Shown: piece after piece, positions 22,783 through 24,955 of the stretch
Numbering within the stretch: position 1 is the first letter of the stretch
Layout: the number at the start of each line of letters is the position of its first letter
Source of the DNA: a bacterium UBP6_UBA1177
GTDB lineage: Bacteria > UBP6 > UBA1177
Direction: 5' to 3'
NCBI GenBank assembly: GCA_002310995.1
Contig: DBYV01000029.1
Span: 1 to 24,955 of the forward strand
Length of the DNA: 24,955 nt
Notes under the pieces: generated by a model
What the model saw: the letters and a program-made list of their open reading frames with translations, nothing else
The model's database searches: none
What the model was told of the DNA's origin: nothing
Position numbers and translations under genes: made by a program

Positions 22783-24288
22783 CTACTTTGCCCCTGTAAA
22801 CTCAATGATATCTTCAATTTTCATATTGTAGTCGTAAATCGCTTTTATATATTCCTGCTCGTTTTCAAAGAACAACTTGACAGCATCAATCAGATCTTTT
22901 GTATCGCTAGTCAACCCTGACTCATAGTTGGCATATTCAGTTGTCATCATTCCTTTTGTTGTTTTGCGTATCGATTTAAGGTGCGAAATATGGGAATCCA
23001 GAGCTTTGAGATCGTTGTATTTGCGCTTTATCTGCAAAGAAACATTCTGCTCGACAAAAAACGCTTTTGTCTTCATATAGTTCCATTCGGCCTTGGCTTT
23101 CTGAATCTTTCTTACCTGTTCAAGGATATTCAGTTCGAAACTCAGACCTATTCCTATCTCGCCGTCATATCCGTTGTAAGGACTGTTTGCTTCCGGATAG
23201 TATTTTTCATCAACGGAACTTGTGTATCTGAATGAATAAGATCCGGTCATTCCAAAATTCGGAAGAGTTTTACGGATTTCAAACTTGTAAAGTTTTTCAT
23301 AAATATCAAGCCCTTTCTGCAAGTATGCCGCATAAGGGCTGTTCTCCTTCATCGACTTGACAAGCTCCGGCTCTTCTTTGGAAAAATCCTGCTTGACCAT
23401 CTCCTTGTCGGCAAAAGCCCAGTTGTCACCGAGAACTTCAGTAATAAATGATTTCAAGGTATCAATCTGAAGGAGCAGCCTGTCGTACAAATACTGGATT
23501 TTCTCTTTTTCTATCAGCAGTTTATTTAAATCCTTCTGAGAAACACCTTCTTTTTCCTCGTAAAGCATGTCGCGGAGTTTTTCCTCCGCTTTGTCAATCT
23601 GCTTCATGCCGGGCTCGATAACATCAAGATAACTTTGCGCCATGACCCACGACCAGTATATTGCCGCAGCTTCCTTTCTGGTTTTAAGATCTGCAATTTT
23701 TGCTTCAGCCTTTCTGACATCCATCTGAGCTTCAGCGGCACGTCTCGCAGCCAGAACCTTTCCGAAAGTATAGATCGGGAGTGTAAATTCCGCTCTTGTT
23801 CTTATCGCGACACCCCACTTACCAAGATCGCTGTAGTATTTGTGCCACTTTCTTTCTTTAAATTCAGGAATACCGTCTCCGTCAGAATCGGGAAGTATTT
23901 CCGACTGCTCGTAGACATATTTCGGGTGCGGACCTATTCCGATCACCAATTTTATCTTCGGAAACATCTGCGCAATTACATAGTCGTAATCGGCTTCAGC
24001 CATCTGAATTTTATATTTTGAACCTTCTCCGATTCCCGTTTTTTCGATGAATTTATCGATAAATTCATCTTTTGTGTAGACAGTCGGCGGCACATTCGCT
24101 GCATCATTTGTCTGCAAATCCGCCTTTTTTGCTTCACTATCGGAAACAGAAGCGCCTTTTGTATCGTCAGGAACATTTTCCGTCAGGTCTTCTGCCAAAA
24201 GAATAGAAAAAGAGAATATCAAAAAAAAACAAAGGAGCGTCTGTTTAAAAGACGCTCCCGAAAATGTAGAATCACAAAAATCGCTCAT
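22783..24288 (-). CDS. TolC-family outer-membrane channel protein
   Basis: 501 residues from the ATG; a TTG one codon earlier is also possible. The signal peptide is long in its polar region, with hydrophobic core TLLCFFLIFSFSILLA. After an acidic low-complexity stretch come strand-helix units with the OEP pattern: a strand pair near 111-175, long coiled-coil helices (AARRAAEAQMDVRKAEAKIADLK; VSQKDLNKLLIEKEKIQYLYDRL), a second strand pair (NFGMTGSYSFRYTS; GYDGEIGIGLSFELNI) and a final helix (EYANYESGLTSDTKDLIDAVKLFFENEQEYIKAIYDYN). The predicted first extracellular loop (~120-157) holds DSDGDGIPE, a calcium-loop-like motif. The first ~20 codons encode a strong terminator hairpin. It starts 7 bp after tsf with no clear ribosome site, so expression may depend on ribosomes arriving from tsf. 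Confidence 0.87.
   Translation of the reverse strand: MSDFCDSTFSGASFKQTLLCFFLIFSFSILLAEDLTENVPDDTKGASVSDSEAKKADLQTNDAANVPPTVYTKDEFIDKFIEKTGIGEGSKYKIQMAEADYDYVIAQMFPKIKLVIGIGPHPKYVYEQSEILPDSDGDGIPEFKERKWHKYYSDLGKWGVAIRTRAEFTLPIYTFGKVLAARRAAEAQMDVRKAEAKIADLKTRKEAAAIYWSWVMAQSYLDVIEPGMKQIDKAEEKLRDMLYEEKEGVSQKDLNKLLIEKEKIQYLYDRLLLQIDTLKSFITEVLGDNWAFADKEMVKQDFSKEEPELVKSMKENSPYAAYLQKGLDIYEKLYKFEIRKTLPNFGMTGSYSFRYTSSVDEKYYPEANSPYNGYDGEIGIGLSFELNILEQVRKIQKAKAEWNYMKTKAFFVEQNVSLQIKRKYNDLKALDSHISHLKSIRKTTKGMMTTEYANYESGLTSDTKDLIDAVKLFFENEQEYIKAIYDYNMKIEDIIEFTGAK
24221..24258 (-). terminator. Strong intrinsic terminator inside the tolC-like signal-peptide codons
   Basis: On the reverse strand a perfect 9-bp stem GGAGCGTCT/AGACGCTCC (arms 24250-24258 and 24234-24242, 7-nt loop) is followed by TTTG and nine T (24221-24233). 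It lies 37 bp after the tsf stop, where a tsf terminator would be, but inside the open reading frame of the next gene, covering codons for GASFKQTL and the start of the hydrophobic core. It is one-directional; there is no T-tract on the plus side. Confidence 0.88.
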
Positions 24289-24295
24289 CAAAAAA

Positions 24296-24955
24296 TTATT
24301 TCATCTGAGCTGCAACTTCTTCCGCGAAATTTTCTACTTTCTTTTCAATACCTTCGCCAAGTTCAAAACGGTTGAAGCGGACAACTTTAAGTTCGCAGCC
24401 GACTTTCTTTCCTGTTTCTTTAATATAATCCTTAATCTTGAGGTCGCTGTTCATAACGAAAACCTGCTCGAGAAGAGTGTTTTCCGATACGAACTTCTGG
24501 ATTTTTCCTTCAACGATCTTTTCAGCAACTGCCTGCGGTTTTCCCATCTCGAGAACCTGTGCAAGGAAAGCGTGCTTTTCAGAAGCAAGTTTATCCTGCG
24601 GGAAAGATTCTACGTCGATGCAGTCAGGACGCATCGAAGCGATCTGCATAGCGATTCCGTCAGCCATTTCGATAACTTCCGGTTTTGTCGTGCATTCAGC
24701 GCAGCAAGCTTTGATTTCAAGCATAACGCCGATTTTTCCGCCCATGTGAACGTAAGAATGAATGAAAGAATTCTCGCCTGCTTCGTATTTTACGAATCTT
24801 CTCGGTTTGATGTTCTCGCCGATGACTGCAACAGCTTCTTTAGTCATGGTCTCAACTTCCGCATTGTAGAAATTCTCTTCCATAGAAACGACCTGATTTT
24901 CCTCTTTCGCGTTCTTTGCGAAGTAGTCAAGCATGGTCTTCGAAAGAGCTTTGAA
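24296..24955 (-). CDS. tsf: Elongation factor Ts (C-terminal part)
   Basis: 219 residues are visible. The frame is open to the window edge, seven codons past the first Met (24934), so the N-terminal UBA-like domain with the TDFVA motif lies outside. The nucleotide-exchange factor for EF-Tu is recognised by AVIGENIKPRRFVKYE, the HSYVHMGGKIGVM strand, MQIASMRPDCI, VAEKIVEGKIQKF, EQVFVMNSDLKIKDY and the FELGEGIEKK terminus. A CCxxC cysteine group (nucleotides 24692-24706) lies between core strands, unlike common EF-Ts sequences. It is the first visible gene of the reverse-strand train and is followed by a terminator 37 bp after its stop. rpsB, the usual upstream neighbour, would lie beyond the window. 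Confidence 0.95.
   Translation of the reverse strand, partial: FKALSKTMLDYFAKNAKEENQVVSMEENFYNAEVETMTKEAVAVIGENIKPRRFVKYEAGENSFIHSYVHMGGKIGVMLEIKACCAECTTKPEVIEMADGIAMQIASMRPDCIDVESFPQDKLASEKHAFLAQVLEMGKPQAVAEKIVEGKIQKFVSENTLLEQVFVMNSDLKIKDYIKETGKKVGCELKVVRFNRFELGEGIEKKVENFAEEVAAQMK

Overview
The window looks like chromosome from an uncultured diderm (Gram-negative) bacterium. The evidence is a TolC-family outer-membrane channel, an MlaC-like periplasmic lipid-binding protein, two lipobox proteins, a small beta-barrel protein ending in Phe, and the MEP isoprenoid gene dxr. No rRNA, tRNA, CRISPR array, transposase or phage gene was seen. A lineage cannot be fixed from sequence alone. The Asp/Ser-rich lipoprotein linker and the fused sugar-binding/permease protein would suit a Myxococcota-like or other deep-branching uncultured group, but that is a weak inference.

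Layout. 1-8.6 kb is mostly housekeeping: a DEAD-box RNA helicase (+); a reverse-strand operon of ABC ATPase, ABC-2 permease and Bcp-type peroxiredoxin; then a forward operon pheT-cdsA-dxr. 8.6-13.2 kb is one very large reverse-strand gene encoding a tandem, four-ATPase UvrA-like protein. Both UvrB-binding domains are missing, and one of the four composite ATP sites appears dead. 13.2-17.5 kb looks accessory and is visibly AT-richer: a REP-like palindrome, an outer-membrane barrel protein, a Cys-rich lipoprotein with the remnant of a lost paralogue just upstream, a 52-residue YefM/Phd antitoxin-tail protein, and an AlbA_2/Schlafen-type ATP-binding regulator. The regulator's promoter is a textbook TTGACA-17-TATAAA covered by three operator-like repeats at exact 21-bp spacing. 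17.5-25 kb is a tight reverse-strand train: tsf, tolC-like, mlaC-like, queH, DUF6141-type membrane protein, MalE-MalF fusion, metallo-hydrolase lipoprotein, isochorismatase-like hydrolase. Gaps are 0-24 bp throughout.

The most interesting signals, in order: (1) the AlbA_2 regulator promoter with three phased operators and the neighbouring free-standing antitoxin tail; (2) the tandem UvrA2-like protein, whose degenerate motifs all fall in a single composite site; (3) a strong intrinsic terminator that follows tsf but lies inside the signal-peptide codons of the downstream tolC-like gene, suggesting translation-dependent control of the rest of the train; (4) an approximately 54-bp direct repeat flanking the lipoprotein gene, the footprint of a tandem gene family; (5) the MalE-MalF fusion with no MalG or MalK nearby; (6) a calcium-loop-like DxDxDG motif in the predicted extracellular loop of the TolC-like channel.
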